A stretch of DNA of 40,355 bases, taken from positions 97,012 to 137,366 of the forward strand of contig NZ_MEJH01000014.1 of assembly GCF_001953635.1 (NCBI RefSeq). The letters are read 5' to 3'. Source of the stretch: Alteromonas abrolhosensis. GTDB taxonomy: Bacteria > Pseudomonadota > Gammaproteobacteria > Enterobacterales > Alteromonadaceae. Both the position numbers and the translations under genes were made by a program. Under the pieces are notes generated by a model. It was not told the origin of the DNA and did not search any database. It was given only the letters and a program-made list of their open reading frames with translations. Below, one piece after another: positions 6,908 through 14,048 of this stretch (positions are counted from its first letter, which is position 1; each line of letters starts with the position of its first letter).

Positions 6908-7213
6908 ATGAGTAAAGTTTTCATCTATGGTTTTACTGGCACTTTCACTGAAGCACCTGAGTACGATTACGCTCACCCAGATATTCGCGCTACTCATAAA
7001 TGCATGCTTTTTCTTCGCCAAGAGTCAGAAACAACAGAGTTTTTGAATGCGGAGACAGAAGCTAAAAAATTTGGCTTCTCAAGTATCACTAATTTAGCAG
7101 GCAATCAGCTTCAAGTTGACATATTGAATACTGATGCTTACAAGGGATTTACCGGTTATTACGACGAAGCGTTAAAAGAAGGGAGTTCTCTTGTTTATTA
7201 CCCACGCACCTAA
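6908..7213 (+). CDS. Soluble protein, cassette gene
   Basis: 101 residues from ATG 6908, nine bases after the attC core; no clear ribosome-binding site. Contains IYGFTGTFTEAPEYDYAHP near the N-terminus, a YEYDY-like aromatic acidic patch and a C-terminal YYDEALKEGSSLVYYP stretch. No signal peptide or membrane segment. TAA at 7211-7213 is provided by the left core of the next attC. Its upstream neighbour attC is the unusual 59-bp one, so the two cassettes may have different origins. Family not recognised. Confidence 0.7.
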   Translation: MSKVFIYGFTGTFTEAPEYDYAHPDIRATHKCMLFLRQESETTEFLNAETEAKKFGFSSITNLAGNQLQVDILNTDAYKGFTGYYDEALKEGSSLVYYPRT

Positions 7214-7315
7214 CAACTCAATAAACTCACTCACTTCGTTCGTTGGGACGCATACACGCAGGGCGGCTTCGCCATTACGCCCTACGTGCCTGCGCCCGTC
7301 ATTGAAAAGTTAGGC
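7208..7315 (+). other. attC site 13
   Basis: Left core ACCTAAC (7208-7214), right core GTTAGGC (7309-7315); nearly identical to attC 8 except for point changes such as ATTACGCCC. 108 bp. Confidence 0.9.
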
Positions 7316-7335
7316 ACTTTTAAAAGGATATTAAT

Positions 7336-7929
7336 ATGAAAGCTCTTTTTTACTCGTTTTTTGCCTTAGTCATATTTGGCTGTGCGTCTACGAGCGACAC
7401 TACTATTAACCTCGGGAACACTCCTGAAAACGAAATCGTTTTAATTACAGACAAGTGCGACAGCAAGTGCACGGAAAAAGTTAATTCAACTTTTGTTTTT
7501 GAAAGTTCAGGCTCACTATTTAAAAAAGATGCCCCAACAAGCTATGTCATTTTGTCTGAAATTGACGACCAGAGAGGAACTAATACCTACTACGATCCTT
7601 CAGGTTCATTCAACAGCACTTGGGACGGTGGATACCAAATAAAAACTTCGCCCAAAAAGAAAACAATAAAAATGTATCCAACCGCTGTTCATATGTCGCC
7701 CTCAGAAGAAACGGAAATAGTATTTACAGCACAACCTGGCCAGGAGTATTTTGTCGGTAGCATCTTTCGTCGTGAAAATGTGGGAAACGTTCAAATCAAC
7801 TATTGGTCTCCTATAGTGATGAATACCAACAGCTTAGAAATTTTAATTCCTTCAAAAGGTATCGAATGGAGAAAATATTGCATCGCCGCTAGAGAATTTT
7901 CCGCTTCCGTTGCATGTCCGAAGGAATAG
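7336..7929 (+). CDS. Outer-membrane-type lipoprotein, cassette gene
   Basis: 197 residues from ATG 7336 with AAAAGGA upstream at 7321-7327. Signal peptide with lipobox IFGC (cysteine 16) followed by Ala-Ser, so a lipoprotein probably sorted to the outer membrane. The mature part is mostly beta-type; it has a CDSKC pair (residues 36-40) and ends with another cysteine close to the C-terminus. It recalls DUF2846-like lipoproteins in style, but I cannot assign it. It will be a client of lipoprotein signal peptidase, and an extra LspA is encoded four cassettes downstream. Confidence 0.75.
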   Translation: MKALFYSFFALVIFGCASTSDTTINLGNTPENEIVLITDKCDSKCTEKVNSTFVFESSGSLFKKDAPTSYVILSEIDDQRGTNTYYDPSGSFNSTWDGGYQIKTSPKKKTIKMYPTAVHMSPSEETEIVFTAQPGQEYFVGSIFRRENVGNVQINYWSPIVMNTNSLEILIPSKGIEWRKYCIAAREFSASVACPKE

Positions 7930-7938
7930 CAAACACGT

Positions 7939-8021
7939 GCCTAACAAACGCATTAACACTCGCTTCGCTTTGCTCAGTATTATAGCCTACGTATTTTTGC
8001 CCGTTATGCGGGCCGTTATAT
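7939..8021 (+). other. attC site 14, left arm deleted
   Basis: Left core GCCTAAC (7939-7945), right core GTTATAT (8015-8021), but only 83 bp: compared with attC 10 about 34 bases holding the CTGGGACAAAAACACGTAGG arm are missing, so AGCCTACGTATTTTTG has no partner. Confidence 0.8.
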
Positions 8022-8036
8022 TTACAAGGAGGTTCA

Positions 8037-8333
8037 GTGTTACATTTTAAGCTGTATGAAGACAAAAGATTAAAGAATTTCAAGCATAGTAAGAAAGTTG
8101 AGATTGTGAATAATGCTGTAAAGCTATATCGAAAAGACGCACCGTTGAATGTGAAAAGTCGAATAGTAACAATGTTAACTTGGTGCGGTATTCCCGCTTT
8201 AATTCTATTTTGGGTATTCAACTATGGTTTTGCTATTGGTTGGTTTGCTCTATCTATCTTCATTCTGGAGGTTAAATCAGCTAATGATGAAAGCGGAAAT
8301 ATAGAACCGTACTTAAGCCAAGTGTTAGAGTAA
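8037..8333 (+). CDS. Small membrane protein, cassette gene
   Basis: 98 residues from GTG 8037; AAGGAGG (8026-8032) lies only four bases upstream, so the spacing is tight but usable. The N-terminal half is very basic and soluble (KLYEDKRLKNFKHSKKVE), followed by two close hydrophobic segments at about residues 47-62 and 64-80 forming a hairpin, then an acidic tail. Likely a membrane protein with its N-terminal domain in the cytoplasm. Family not recognised. Confidence 0.72.
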   Translation: MLHFKLYEDKRLKNFKHSKKVEIVNNAVKLYRKDAPLNVKSRIVTMLTWCGIPALILFWVFNYGFAIGWFALSIFILEVKSANDESGNIEPYLSQVLE

Positions 8334-8338
8334 TGTAA

Positions 8339-8455
8339 ATATAACAAGCGCATTAACTCAGTCGCTGGCGCTCCTTGGGACAAAAACACGTAGGCTCCCT
8401 CGCTTCGCTCGTTATTATAGCCTACGTATTTTTGCCCGTTATTCGGGTGTTAGGC
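8339..8455 (+). other. attC site 15
   Basis: Left core ATATAAC (8339-8345), right core GTTAGGC (8449-8455). GTAAATATAAC exactly mirrors the cassette start GTTATATTTAC. 117 bp. Confidence 0.9.
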
Positions 8456-8481
8456 TTCTCACATAGACAACTGGTTTTATA

Positions 8482-8865
8482 ATGGAAAAGGAAATTTCTA
8501 GGTTCATTCAAGAGTTTTTATCCTTCACACCACAAGGGTCTTTATATTCTGTGGCGCGGTTACTAAATCAAGAAGAACACGAGAAGTATAAATGCATTAT
8601 GATTCGATGGAGCTCTTGGCATTTTTGGTATTTCAACGCACCAAAGTCAAAAACTATAAAGAAAATTGCAAAAGATTTTCGTAAAAAGATTGGCATGTAT
8701 GGAATTGAAGGTGCCAACTCACTTGTCACAGGTGTTATAGCTAGAGAATCCGGCGGTTGTGTTTTTGTGACAACATACTCTATAGGTAATAAAAAAATGG
8801 AACCATTGTGTTTCGTTATGGAAAACCAAGATAAAGATTGGGCGCTAATGCAACATGATGGTTAA
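8482..8865 (+). CDS. Soluble protein rich in aromatics, cassette gene
   Basis: 127 residues from ATG 8482; ribosome-binding site weak. An aromatic cluster WSSWHFWYFN at about residues 43-52 is followed by a very basic stretch (KSKTIKKIAKDFRKK, about 55-70) and a beta-rich C-terminal half with SGGCVFVTTYSIG. No signal peptide. The basic stretch could bind nucleic acid or membrane, but nothing in the sequence decides this. Family not recognised. Confidence 0.7.
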   Translation: MEKEISRFIQEFLSFTPQGSLYSVARLLNQEEHEKYKCIMIRWSSWHFWYFNAPKSKTIKKIAKDFRKKIGMYGIEGANSLVTGVIARESGGCVFVTTYSIGNKKMEPLCFVMENQDKDWALMQHDG

Positions 8866-8883
8866 ATAAGCGAAAGTGGTAAA

Positions 8884-8991
8884 GCCTAACAAGCCAATCA
8901 ACACACTCACTTCGTTCGTTGGGACGCATAAACGTGGGGCGGCTGCGCCATTATGCCCCACATGTCTGCGCCCGTTATTGAAAAGTTAGGT
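8884..8991 (+). other. attC site 16
   Basis: Left core GCCTAAC (8884-8890), right core GTTAGGT (8985-8991), arms GTGGGGCGGCTGCGCC and ATGCCCCACATG. 108 bp. Confidence 0.9.
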
Positions 8992-9018
8992 TGCTCTATT
9001 GAATAAAAAGGATTTTTT

Positions 9019-9540
9019 GTGAAGAAACGCGTATTGATTCTGCTTCTATTACTTTTGCCGTTGGTTGGTTGTGACCAATTTTCAAAGGTACAAGCTGTTA
9101 ATTACCTAATGGGCTCACGACCGATTTCGTACCTTAATGGCTTTTTAGTTCTTACTTATCATGAAAACCCCGGAGCTTTCTTAAGCTTGGGCGCTTCACT
9201 ACCGCATGAAACTCGAACTATCATTTTTAGTGCGTTTGTCACTTTATTCTTGTTAGCAGTATTTGCCTATCTTAGCCTTAAGCCCTTACCCAATGCCAGT
9301 TTTATTGTCGGCTCACTAATCCTAGCTGGCGGCATTGGCAACGTTTACGATAGGCTAACAAACACTGGGCGCGTAATAGATTTTGTTTTACTTCAGCTGG
9401 GACCACTGCATACTGGGGTTTTTAACTTAGCAGATATTTTTATAATGCTGGGTGTATTCTTGGCTGCCTTCTTTTCTACAAAATGGGGTAAAAACCTAAC
9501 AAACAAATTAAGCCATTCCCGTTGGGCACTGGGACGCTAA
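9019..9540 (+). CDS. lspA: Cassette-borne signal peptidase II (lipoprotein signal peptidase)
   Basis: 173 residues from GTG 9019 with AAAGGA at 9006-9011. Four hydrophobic segments, and all LspA boxes in order: DQFSK near residue 19, NPGAFLSLG (50-58), GGIGNVYDRL (104-113), GRVIDF with catalytic D121, and FNLADIF with catalytic D139. The family removes signal peptides from prolipoproteins at the inner membrane. The last 15 residues are encoded by the next attC, as the frame passes the TAA of its left core. A housekeeping lspA surely exists elsewhere, so this is an extra copy; resistance to LspA-targeting antibiotics such as globomycin is one possible benefit (inference). Confidence 0.9.
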   Translation: MKKRVLILLLLLLPLVGCDQFSKVQAVNYLMGSRPISYLNGFLVLTYHENPGAFLSLGASLPHETRTIIFSAFVTLFLLAVFAYLSLKPLPNASFIVGSLILAGGIGNVYDRLTNTGRVIDFVLLQLGPLHTGVFNLADIFIMLGVFLAAFFSTKWGKNLTNKLSHSRWALGR

Positions 9541-9601
9541 CACGCAGGGCCGCTTCGCTATAATGCCCTACGCGTTATCGCCCCTTATTTAAAAGTTAGG
9601 T
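9494..9601 (+). other. attC site 17
   Basis: Left core ACCTAAC (9494-9500), right core GTTAGGT (9595-9601), arms GCAGGGCCGCTTCGC and ATGCCCTACGCG. The lspA frame runs through its first 47 bases. 108 bp. Confidence 0.9.
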
Positions 9602-9617
9602 GCTAAAAGAAAAAATT

Positions 9618-9980
9618 ATGAAATCATGGAATGAATTAACTAATCTACAACGCGCAGTTATCGGTATCGCAATGGTTGTTGCGGCGGCAGTTTTGCCAGA
9701 GATAGCCTTCTTAATTCAATTAGGTGGTATGGAAGTCGCATTTGCTCTCGTTTTCGCTAGCCTAGCCCCCATCATTTCTTGGTTCTCAACAAAATACCAA
9801 GCAATTAAAGAATGTTTACAAACCTCAATAGTGGCTTTGAGACATAGTGCATCTGCTAAACCTTCCGTTTTCTTCGTACAAGCTTCTTTTTGTGCAGCCG
9901 CACTTCTATTTACAAGTTCGGGCTTATTGGCTTTTTACTTTTTTATGCCTAGTATGCTGCTAAATGGGGTCTTGGCGTGA
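9618..9980 (+). CDS. Membrane protein, copy A of a duplicated cassette
   Basis: 120 residues from ATG 9618; an in-frame GTG at 9600 lies inside the attC core and is unlikely. Three hydrophobic segments at about residues 14-35, 39-56 and 88-115, with a basic middle (RHSASAKPS). It differs from the gene at 15993 by about 11 of 120 residues, mostly swaps such as A18/V and Q68/K. The ribosome-binding site here, AAAAGAAAAAA, is weaker than AAAAGGAAAAA in the other copy. Function unknown. Confidence 0.8.
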   Translation: MKSWNELTNLQRAVIGIAMVVAAAVLPEIAFLIQLGGMEVAFALVFASLAPIISWFSTKYQAIKECLQTSIVALRHSASAKPSVFFVQASFCAAALLFTSSGLLAFYFFMPSMLLNGVLA

Positions 9981-9984
9981 GCGC

Positions 9985-10092
9985 ACCTAACAAGCCAATA
10001 AACGCACTCACTGCGTTCGCTGGGGCGCATACACGCAGGGCGGCTTCGCCATTATGCCCTACGTGCCTGCGCCCGTTATTGGAAAGTTAGAA
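9985..10092 (+). other. attC site 18
   Basis: Left core ACCTAAC (9985-9991), right core GTTAGAA (10086-10092), arms GCAGGGCGGCTTCGCC and ATGCCCTACGTGC. 108 bp. Confidence 0.9.
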
Positions 10093-10105
10093 GCCAAGGA
10101 GAATC

Positions 10106-10561
10106 ATGGCTCGTCGTTCAGAGTTCAAGGGAATTGTAAGAAACTTTGCTCATATGCTAAATAATCGCAATAACGATCATCTTGGTTACTGGGCTATAGG
10201 GCAACTATGTTTAATTGCAGAGCAAGGAAACATCTCTTCTATCTCAGTCAATCTGTTAGAAGTAGAACATAGCGGCGTTAAAAATAGCCTTGAACCATTT
10301 GCTAAAAGCATGCGCGAATTGCTTATTAAAATGCTGAATTCTCATAAAATTCCCTCATCATGGGTTAAGTCAGCCAATGTTACTTTTAGTTTTAATGAGC
10401 AATATCAAAAGCATTATCACTATTGGCGTTCAGCCCTGGGTTCACCTTACCTAGTAACGTTGGAAATCACTTCAGATTTAGGCAAGGTGTATAAACAAAC
10501 ATTTGGTGGTAATGTAAATCCACATGATCCTCGTAGGGAACAACGGCGTGCAGGCTTCTAA
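10106..10561 (+). CDS. Soluble protein of unknown function, cassette gene
   Basis: 151 residues from ATG 10106 with AAGGAG at 10096-10101. Contains HLGYWAIGQLCLIAEQG (about residues 25-41), HYHYWRSALGSPYLV and a basic tail DPRREQRRAGF. The pattern (N-terminal helical YWxIGxL block, C-terminal beta strand block) recalls a family found in other cassette collections, without a known role. The TAA stop is inside the attC left core. No signal peptide. Confidence 0.72.
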   Translation: MARRSEFKGIVRNFAHMLNNRNNDHLGYWAIGQLCLIAEQGNISSISVNLLEVEHSGVKNSLEPFAKSMRELLIKMLNSHKIPSSWVKSANVTFSFNEQYQKHYHYWRSALGSPYLVTLEITSDLGKVYKQTFGGNVNPHDPRREQRRAGF

Positions 10562-10669
10562 CAAAAAAATTATGTCGCCCGCAGGCGGGCTGGGACACAA
10601 ACATGGCGGCTGTGTCACTTCGTTCCGATTATAGCCGCCATGTTTGTGTCCCTTATTTGGGTGTTATAG
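10556..10669 (+). other. attC site 19
   Basis: Left core TTCTAAC (10556-10562) mirrors its own cassette start GTTAGAAGC; right core GTTATAG (10663-10669). Arms ACATGGCGGCTGTG and AGCCGCCATGTTTGTG. 114 bp. Confidence 0.9.
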
Positions 10670-10686
10670 GTCAAGGAAGATGAGAT

Positions 10687-11136
10687 TTGGCTTTAGACAG
10701 AATTGATTGGCATAGTGGAGCCGAAAATTTCCCTGCAGAGTTACCGAATGAGGCCGGCGGGGTTCATATTGGAATGTTCTTAGCGTGGATCATAAACAAT
10801 GATTTAATCAGCGATGAACACATCAATGAATCCTCAGAATCACTTGCCCTAGTTAAACAACGTAAAATGACAGGTACAGAGTTTCTCATCGAAGAGTGCG
10901 ATGAAAAATTTTGGGAAACTGATCTGAATAATGAAGGTTTGGCTTTTGCACAAGCCTACTATGAAACAGATGATTATTTTGAGGATTACGAAGCGGCGCT
11001 CTCATCGAGTGAACCAACGCTTTATCATGTGAAAGATTCTTGGAGTAATTACCAAAAGCTCGCGCCACTAATCACAAGTGCCTTTAAAAATTGGAAAAAG
11101 CCAGAAAGACCCAAATGGTGGAAGTTTTGGGAATGA
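10687..11136 (+). CDS. Conserved acidic cytoplasmic protein (DUF7832-like), cassette gene
   Basis: 149 residues from TTG 10687, with AAGGA at 10673-10677. The motif order WHSG..NFPAELPNEAGGVHIGMFLAW, then GTEFLIEECDEKFWETDLNNEG, FAQAYY, YHVKDSW and LAPLITSAFKNW matches a widespread single-domain family that I recall as DUF7832; the name is not certain. Strongly acidic, no signal or membrane segment. A basic aromatic tail PKWWKFWE ends the protein. Function unknown. Confidence 0.8.
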   Translation: MALDRIDWHSGAENFPAELPNEAGGVHIGMFLAWIINNDLISDEHINESSESLALVKQRKMTGTEFLIEECDEKFWETDLNNEGLAFAQAYYETDDYFEDYEAALSSSEPTLYHVKDSWSNYQKLAPLITSAFKNWKKPERPKWWKFWE

Positions 11137-11137
11137 C

Positions 11138-11245
11138 CCATGACAACTCAAGAAACGCACTCACTTCGTTCGCTGGGACGCATACATGCGGGGCGGCTGC
11201 GCCATTATGCCCCACATGTCTGCGCCCGTTTTTGGAAAGTTATGT
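11138..11245 (+). other. attC site 20
   Basis: Left core degraded to CCATGAC (11138-11144), right core GTTATGT (11239-11245), arms GCGGGGCGGCTGCGCC and ATGCCCCACATG. 108 bp. Confidence 0.85.
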
Positions 11246-11260
11246 GCCAAGGAGGCGAAA

Positions 11261-11578
11261 TTGAACTTTCCAGATGATGCAGATGGTGACGTGTTAAAAA
11301 GACTCGATGAATCTGGATTCGATTTTTCTAAACCAACTACGATAGATTTCAATGTTGACTTTGACTCTTGGCCTCCTCATCCGGATGCAATTGCAAAGCT
11401 AAGAGAATTCGCTGGTTCAATTCAGGTTTACGAACCTGACGGGGAATATAACGGTTACATCTTATTCAATATTCATCAAGTTCTCTCTTATGAACTGGTA
11501 ACAGAGATTCAGGAAAAGTTTACCGCTCTCTTGGCTGACTATGGCGGTGTTTGCGAATCCTGGGGTATTTTGCACTAG
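11261..11578 (+). CDS. RNase E inhibitor RraB-like protein, cassette gene
   Basis: 105 residues from TTG 11261, chosen because AAGGAGG at 11249-11255 sits five bases upstream and the protein then begins NFPDDADGDVLKRL, the typical RraB start. It continues ESGFDFSKPTTIDFNVDF, then WPPHPDA and ends YGGVCESWGIL, all in family order and about family length. RraB proteins bind RNase E and lower its activity in Enterobacteria; more distant members are uncharacterised. A longer frame from 11186 runs through the attC and is rejected. As a mobile gene it could alter RNA turnover in its host (inference). Confidence 0.82.
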   Translation: MNFPDDADGDVLKRLDESGFDFSKPTTIDFNVDFDSWPPHPDAIAKLREFAGSIQVYEPDGEYNGYILFNIHQVLSYELVTEIQEKFTALLADYGGVCESWGILH

Positions 11579-11582
11579 TGGC

Positions 11583-11689
11583 ACATAATAAAAAAATCAT
11601 ATCGCCCACAGGCTCACTGGGACGCATACACGCAGGGCGGCTTCGCCATTATGCCCCACATTCCAGCGCACCTTATTTAAAAGTTATGC
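11583..11689 (+). other. attC site 21
   Basis: Left core ACATAAT (11583-11589, one base off), right core GTTATGC (11683-11689). TGGCACATAAT mirrors the cassette start GTTATGTGCCA. 107 bp. Confidence 0.88.
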
Positions 11690-11704
11690 CGCTCAAAGGA
11701 TGTT

Positions 11705-12697
11705 ATGAAACCGAGTATTAAAAGCAAAATCCCACTAGCGTTTTTAACCCTTATATCGATTTGGTGGGGGTATTATTACGCATCATCAAACGCTCTCAAC
11801 GAATACGGAAACGCGAAACATGAGTGGCTGTTTTTGCTTGACGCTCTCTTGGTGCTTCCAATCTTGTGCTTCCTTTGCGAATCAGATAAACAAAAAGCGT
11901 TATTGAAAGCGGCCATTTTATGTTGCACCTCTGTATACATTGGAAGCTTTATCATTCCCGAACAAAACAAAGTTATTTTCCATTTTCTCGAAAGTGGTCG
12001 TTATTTTGTGTTGGCCATTATTCTTGTTTTAGAGCTTTCAGCACTGGTTACAGTATGTTTAGCCGTTCGCGCTTCGCTTGCGAAAAAAGAAGATCCAGAT
12101 TTAGCGGTCGCTAATCCTATCGAAAAAGTTTTTGGCTCCTCTTTGTTCAGCTCAATCCTTTCACTCGAAGGACGCGTTTGGAGCTTTGCACTTTTTGCTT
12201 CCCAAATACAAAGTAGCGCTTATCGCGGCAATCAGCATTTTTACTACGATAAAAAGGATGGCGCTCACAGCAACCTTTTAGGTTTTATTCTACTTATCGT
12301 TATCGAAATTCCTCTAGTTCATCTGCTCCTTCACTTTTTATGGTCAAGTACTGCAGCAAACATTGCAACGGGACTTACTTTGTTTGGGTTGGTATTTTTC
12401 TTTGCAGAATACAAAGCCGTCGGCAAGCGACCTGTTTCAATTCATGGGAATAATTTAATCATTCGTTACGGGGTGTATGCGCCCTTTACAATTCAACTGA
12501 GCAATGTTTCAGAAATATGCCCAAACAATGCGTTTGTGAAACGCTCAAGCAACGTCAAACGATTCAACTATTCTGGTGTTCCAAATGTTGCAATAAAACT
12601 CTGTTCGCCTATAAACGGAAAAACGGACGTGTATTTAGGTGTAAACGCACCGGACAACTTTATCAACAGTGTAAAACATGCAAAAAACGCGGCATAA
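11705..12697 (+). CDS. Large multi-pass membrane protein with C-terminal PH-like domain
   Basis: 330 residues, the longest cassette gene here, from ATG 11705 with AAAGGATGTT just upstream. Hydrophobic segments at about residues 8-25, 42-58, 65-82, 98-120, 192-213 and 216-236. The C-terminal 90 residues (PVSIHGNNLIIRYGVYAPFTIQLSNVSEI and later VAIKLCSP) look like a bacterial PH-type domain, as in membrane proteins that follow the pattern of strand pairs after the last helix. Stop TAA lies in the attC left core. No function assigned. Confidence 0.78.
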   Translation: MKPSIKSKIPLAFLTLISIWWGYYYASSNALNEYGNAKHEWLFLLDALLVLPILCFLCESDKQKALLKAAILCCTSVYIGSFIIPEQNKVIFHFLESGRYFVLAIILVLELSALVTVCLAVRASLAKKEDPDLAVANPIEKVFGSSLFSSILSLEGRVWSFALFASQIQSSAYRGNQHFYYDKKDGAHSNLLGFILLIVIEIPLVHLLLHFLWSSTAANIATGLTLFGLVFFFAEYKAVGKRPVSIHGNNLIIRYGVYAPFTIQLSNVSEICPNNAFVKRSSNVKRFNYSGVPNVAIKLCSPINGKTDVYLGVNAPDNFINSVKHAKNAA

Positions 12698-12797
12698 CAA
12701 GGCGCTTAACTCGCTCCCTTTGGTCACTGGGACACAAACACGCGGCGGCTTCGCCGTTATGCCCCACATGCCTGCGCCCCTTATTTAAAAGTTATAC
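12692..12797 (+). other. attC site 22
   Basis: Left core GCATAAC (12692-12698), right core GTTATAC (12791-12797). GCGGCATAAC exactly mirrors the cassette start GTTATGCCGC. 106 bp. Confidence 0.9.
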
Positions 12798-12812
12798 GTC
12801 AAGGAGAGAGTC

Positions 12813-13187
12813 TTGGCCACGATATTAATCGTTATTTTCTTACTTATTTTCGTAGCTGCTGAATTGATTTTTAGACTGCGAATGAGAATGGGAGCAGCGC
12901 CTGTTTCTTGTATAGTATTGGTTGTAGTAATTCTGCTTGGTGTATATGGGTATTTCTTCGAAAGTTCTGCGTATGGAATAGTGCGGCCCCCAATGAAGTA
13001 TGCCTTGAGCAACATTATTATGTTTGGGAGTCCGATTATATTAATACTCGTTGCAACCAGCTTGTTTAAGAAACCCTCATCACTTTTTATTCATTGGTTT
13101 GCAGGTGTTTTCTCAGCTCTATATACGGCGTTATTCCCTTTAATTGGAATATACACGGTATGTGCCTTAGGAATTGATTGCCTTTGA
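12813..13187 (+). CDS. Membrane protein, cassette gene
   Basis: 124 residues from TTG 12813 with AAGGAG at 12801-12806. Four hydrophobic segments at about residues 3-19, 32-50, 66-82 and 94-118, short loops, and a basic first loop (FRLRMRMG) that fits the positive-inside rule. No motif recognised. A TTG start with a strong ribosome-binding site is a pattern shared with several other cassettes here. Confidence 0.75.
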   Translation: MATILIVIFLLIFVAAELIFRLRMRMGAAPVSCIVLVVVILLGVYGYFFESSAYGIVRPPMKYALSNIIMFGSPIILILVATSLFKKPSSLFIHWFAGVFSALYTALFPLIGIYTVCALGIDCL

Positions 13188-13194
13188 AGATGAC

Positions 13195-13295
13195 GTATAG
13201 CGCATAAAGTGATTGGGACTGCTAACGCTTGGCTCGGTTCCGCTTCACTTCACAAGTGTGGCCAAGCATTATCAGCCCCTTATGCGGTGTTAGCT
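13195..13295 (+). other. attC site 23, left core degraded
   Basis: Left core GTATAGC (13195-13201), right core GTTAGCT (13289-13295), arms AACGCTTGGCTC and GGCCAAGCATT: an arm sequence not shared with neighbours. TGACGTATAGC mirrors the cassette start GTTATACGTCA with one mismatch. 101 bp. Confidence 0.85.
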
Positions 13296-13325
13296 GTACC
13301 CGGAAAATTCACAACAGGAGGTTGT

Positions 13326-13514
13326 ATGAAAAAACAAAATTCTAAACCGCAGCTGAAGGAATCCTCTTCCATCTCAGACCTTTTTAGAATGCAAACCGAA
13401 GTTGGTTTACTTGAATCAATGTCAAGATCAAAAGCACTTACCATTATGGTAATAGCTGGCATTCTATTATTTTCTGGATTCTTTTATTTCTTGTTCAAAA
13501 TGGCAGGAGGCTAA
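13326..13514 (+). CDS. Small single-pass membrane protein, cassette gene
   Basis: 62 residues from ATG 13326, set by AGGAGG at 13316-13321; the longer frame from 13209 runs through the attC. A polar, charged N-terminal half (KKQNSKPQLKESSS) precedes one hydrophobic segment at about residues 38-57. Likely type: tail-anchored or single-pass inner-membrane protein facing the cytoplasm with its N-terminus. Family not recognised. Confidence 0.72.
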   Translation: MKKQNSKPQLKESSSISDLFRMQTEVGLLESMSRSKALTIMVIAGILLFSGFFYFLFKMAGG

Positions 13515-13530
13515 TTTTGGCAACTTGTAC

Positions 13531-13635
13531 AGCTAACAAAACGCTGTTGCCACTCACATCGTTCGCTGGGACGCAAACACGGGGCCGCTTCGCGATTATA
13601 GCCCCGTGCCTGCGCCCCTTATTTAAAAGTTAGGT
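13531..13635 (+). other. attC site 24
   Basis: Left core AGCTAAC (13531-13537), right core GTTAGGT (13629-13635). GTACAGCTAAC is the exact mirror of the cassette start GTTAGCTGTAC. Arms ACACGGGGCCGCTTCGC and AGCCCCGTGC. 105 bp. Confidence 0.9.
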
Positions 13636-13640
13636 ACTTT

Positions 13641-14048
13641 GTGATTAATAAGATACTCGCTGCTCTTTTTTCTGGAATCGTAATATTTGTATTGTGGGTA
13701 TCCGTTTCTTCTTTTCAGTCTTTCGTCCTTGAAATATGCGATGTTAAGTTTGGCTGTAAAGGCACAGTTCAATTTTCAATGCTAATAAGTGTAATAGCGG
13801 GAATGACAACCTCAATTTCATTTCTTGCAGCGTCGGTAATCAATGATACTGGTGAGATTGGAATCAAGAAGAATCATCTATTCCTCACTGGCGTAATCGG
13901 CGGTGCGATTTTGTCAGTGCTTTTGTTAACGGTGCCCAATTGGGGCGTAGAAATTGTCGGCATGGTATTAGGCTGGCTTTTGCTCAGTTTCATATTGTTC
14001 ACAGGGATTTTTGCGTTGCTTAAAAGGTTTTTTTATGCACGTACCTAA
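13641..14048 (+). CDS. Four-pass membrane protein, cassette gene
   Basis: 135 residues from GTG 13641, five bases after the attC core, with no ribosome-binding site visible. Hydrophobic segments at about residues 5-24, 44-66, 78-98 and 103-127, with two cysteines (CDVKFGC) between the first two. Stop TAA is inside the next attC left core. The topology recalls small permease-like or DUF-type four-helix membrane proteins, but no motif identifies it. Confidence 0.72.
   Translation: MINKILAALFSGIVIFVLWVSVSSFQSFVLEICDVKFGCKGTVQFSMLISVIAGMTTSISFLAASVINDTGEIGIKKNHLFLTGVIGGAILSVLLLTVPNWGVEIVGMVLGWLLLSFILFTGIFALLKRFFYART

Noticed and set aside
11186..11260. N-terminal extension of the RraB-like gene
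   Set aside because: Codons 1-25 translate the attC; the TTG at 11261 has AAGGAGG and gives the family start.
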